Below are positions 5,755 through 6,425 of a stretch of DNA of 6,425 bases, piece after piece. Made by a program: the position numbers and the translations under genes. The notes under the pieces are model-generated. The model was given only the letters and a program-made list of their open reading frames with translations. It was not told the origin of the DNA and did no database searches. The first letter of the stretch is position 1. Every line of letters starts with the position of its first letter. This DNA comes from Dehalococcoidales bacterium (GTDB taxonomy: Bacteria > Chloroflexota > Dehalococcoidia > Dehalococcoidales > UBA3254): contig JAFGOB010000186.1 of the NCBI GenBank assembly GCA_016926695.1, positions 1 through 6,425 on the forward strand, given 5' to 3'.

Positions 5755-5760
5755 GCGGTC

Positions 5761-5790
5761 ATAATAGCACATATGTTCTATTACTGTCAA
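5761..5790 (-). promoter_or_regulatory. Strong sigma-70-type promoter on the minus strand
   Basis: On the minus strand TTGACA (5790-5785) matches the -35 consensus exactly. An 18-base spacer ends in TGC (5769-5767), giving an extended -10. The -10 box is TATTAT (5766-5761), five of six. Transcription would start near 5756-5752 and run leftward, opposite to all genes in the window. It is the best promoter match I found here. Confidence 0.6.
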
Positions 5791-6183
5791 GCTTTCGGTG
5801 TCCGCTTTTTGAGGGAAAATGCGACCTCCGTGTACACCCGCTTTTACCTTCGTAAAGCAGATGCCATATTAAAAAGCAACAACCTTTCGGACATTGTCAT
5901 TCTAGAATCCCGGTCCCTTTTCACCTATAGGGATGAAGAATCTCAGGGCGGCGGGGACATCATCACCGGTATTGATCATGTCAGATTATGCTGAGGTTTA
6001 AAATTTCTTGTGTACAGTAAGGACTTATGGGTAAAGATAAGCTTTCGTAAAGGTAGACCAAGAGGGATTTTCCCTCACCCCGGTCTCTTTCGGGATAGTT
6101 ACAATACGCTATGGCGACAAGCAAACAACGGGAAAATTCGCACTAGATGATGGGATAACGTGCTCCCAAGAGGATATCAATGG
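5791..6183. other. Intergenic, no supported gene
   Basis: A 73-codon open frame crosses 5773-5994, but it has no ribosome site, begins inside the minus-strand promoter and resembles no family I know. Otherwise I see only a short hairpin, gaggga (6062-6067) with tccctc (6071-6076) around ttt. The following ccctcacccc vaguely echoes the REP-like repeat at 1055-1090. No tRNA, transposase remnant or CRISPR-like array is visible. Confidence 0.5.
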
Positions 6184-6242
6184 AACTTCCTTGTATGTAC
6201 ATTAGACAAGGGGTATAATTTGGTTATCAAAACAAGGAAGTT
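6184..6242 (+). promoter_or_regulatory. Promoter bracketed by an 11-bp inverted repeat
   Basis: aacttccttgt (6184-6194) and its perfect reverse complement acaaggaagtt (6232-6242) flank 37 bases. TATAAT at 6214-6219 has a partial -35, TTGTAT (6191-6196), exactly 17 bases upstream, overlapping the left arm. The right arm would lie just past the start of transcription. An 8-bp palindrome, atgtacat (6195-6202), sits in the spacer. The layout suits repression from two half-sites or a small operator, with the target gene beyond the window. Confidence 0.4.
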
Positions 6243-6425
6243 TTACTGATATCACAGATAATCCATTCCATTTTAGTATAAAGAAATATGGATATAATAT
6301 TTATGATGCATAACAAGTATTATATGTTAATATGCTGTATCAGACTTGTCCAAAATAAAATTTAATCAAAAGGAGTAAACAGAGACTCCAAGAAGTATAA
6401 TTATTGAAAGTGTCACCAATCAAAA
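6243..6425. other. AT-rich end region, possible leader of the next gene
   Basis: Together with the preceding 60 bases this stretch is about 28% GC by hand count, far below the coding part. It contains atataata (6292-6299) paired with tattatat (6318-6325), several TATAAT-like words and ggagt/actcc (6371-6375, 6384-6388). A TTG at about 6404 opens a frame (MKVSPIK) that runs off the end, without a well-placed ribosome site, so I do not call it a gene. Confidence 0.4.

Noticed and set aside
5773..5994. 73-codon + strand frame
   Set aside because: Its ATG lies inside the -35/-10 spacer of the minus-strand promoter, it has no ribosome site, and I recognise no domain. Chance cannot be excluded.
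6404..6425. Possible start of another gene (TTG, MKVSPIK)
   Set aside because: Only seven codons are visible and the nearest GGAG is about 30 bases upstream.
5433..6425. tRNA, known riboswitch, CRISPR array or transposon ends
   Set aside because: I looked for a T-loop (GGTTCRA), cobalamin, SAM and c-di-GMP riboswitch cores, regularly spaced repeats and terminal inverted repeats with target duplications. None was visible.

Overview
The window reads as a piece of a moderately GC-rich anaerobe genome. The coding part is around 50% GC or higher, and every recognisable gene lies on the + strand. A SBP_bac_5 lipoprotein with a Thr/Ala/Pro-rich linker after its lipobox, next to cytoplasmic proteins rich in iron-sulfur cysteines, reminds me of Dehalococcoidia-type Chloroflexota from anoxic sediment or subsurface. 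That placement is an impression from gene style, not a phylogenetic result. The window starts inside a gene and may begin at a contig edge.

Layout. Positions 1-30 are the last codons of a DppB-type permease (ending WIDPRIRLE). They are followed by a second, frameshifted copy of the same 3' end (49-121), giving a 91-bp-period duplication. A complete DppC-type permease follows (136-1032). A 288-bp gap holds a REP-like palindrome, a candidate promoter and an orphan, very strong Shine-Dalgarno sequence with mini-ORFs. Next is a complete peptide/nickel/opine-class substrate-binding lipoprotein (1321-3015), closed by a 13-bp-stem hairpin. These three genes are the membrane and capture parts of one ABC importer; its ATPases are not in the window.

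Two tandem paralogues follow (3155-4240 and 4317-5432). Each has a predicted N-terminal winged-helix segment, a CxCR...C...C site, a CxCCxxCC site and two classical 4Fe-4S ferredoxin motifs. All 19 cysteines are conserved between the two. The C-terminal quarter is about 94% identical in DNA, while the N-terminal third is only about 65% identical in protein, which points to gene conversion or strong constraint on the ferredoxin part. This pair is the most unusual coding content here: it could be an electron carrier, or a redox-responsive DNA-binding protein.

The last ~990 bases (5433-6425) contain no gene I can support. They do contain a near-ideal minus-strand promoter (5790-5761) pointing into a structured stretch that ends in T-runs, which may be a small RNA. 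They also contain an 11-bp inverted repeat that brackets a TATAAT promoter (6184-6242). The final 245 bases are abruptly AT-rich (about 28% GC by hand count).
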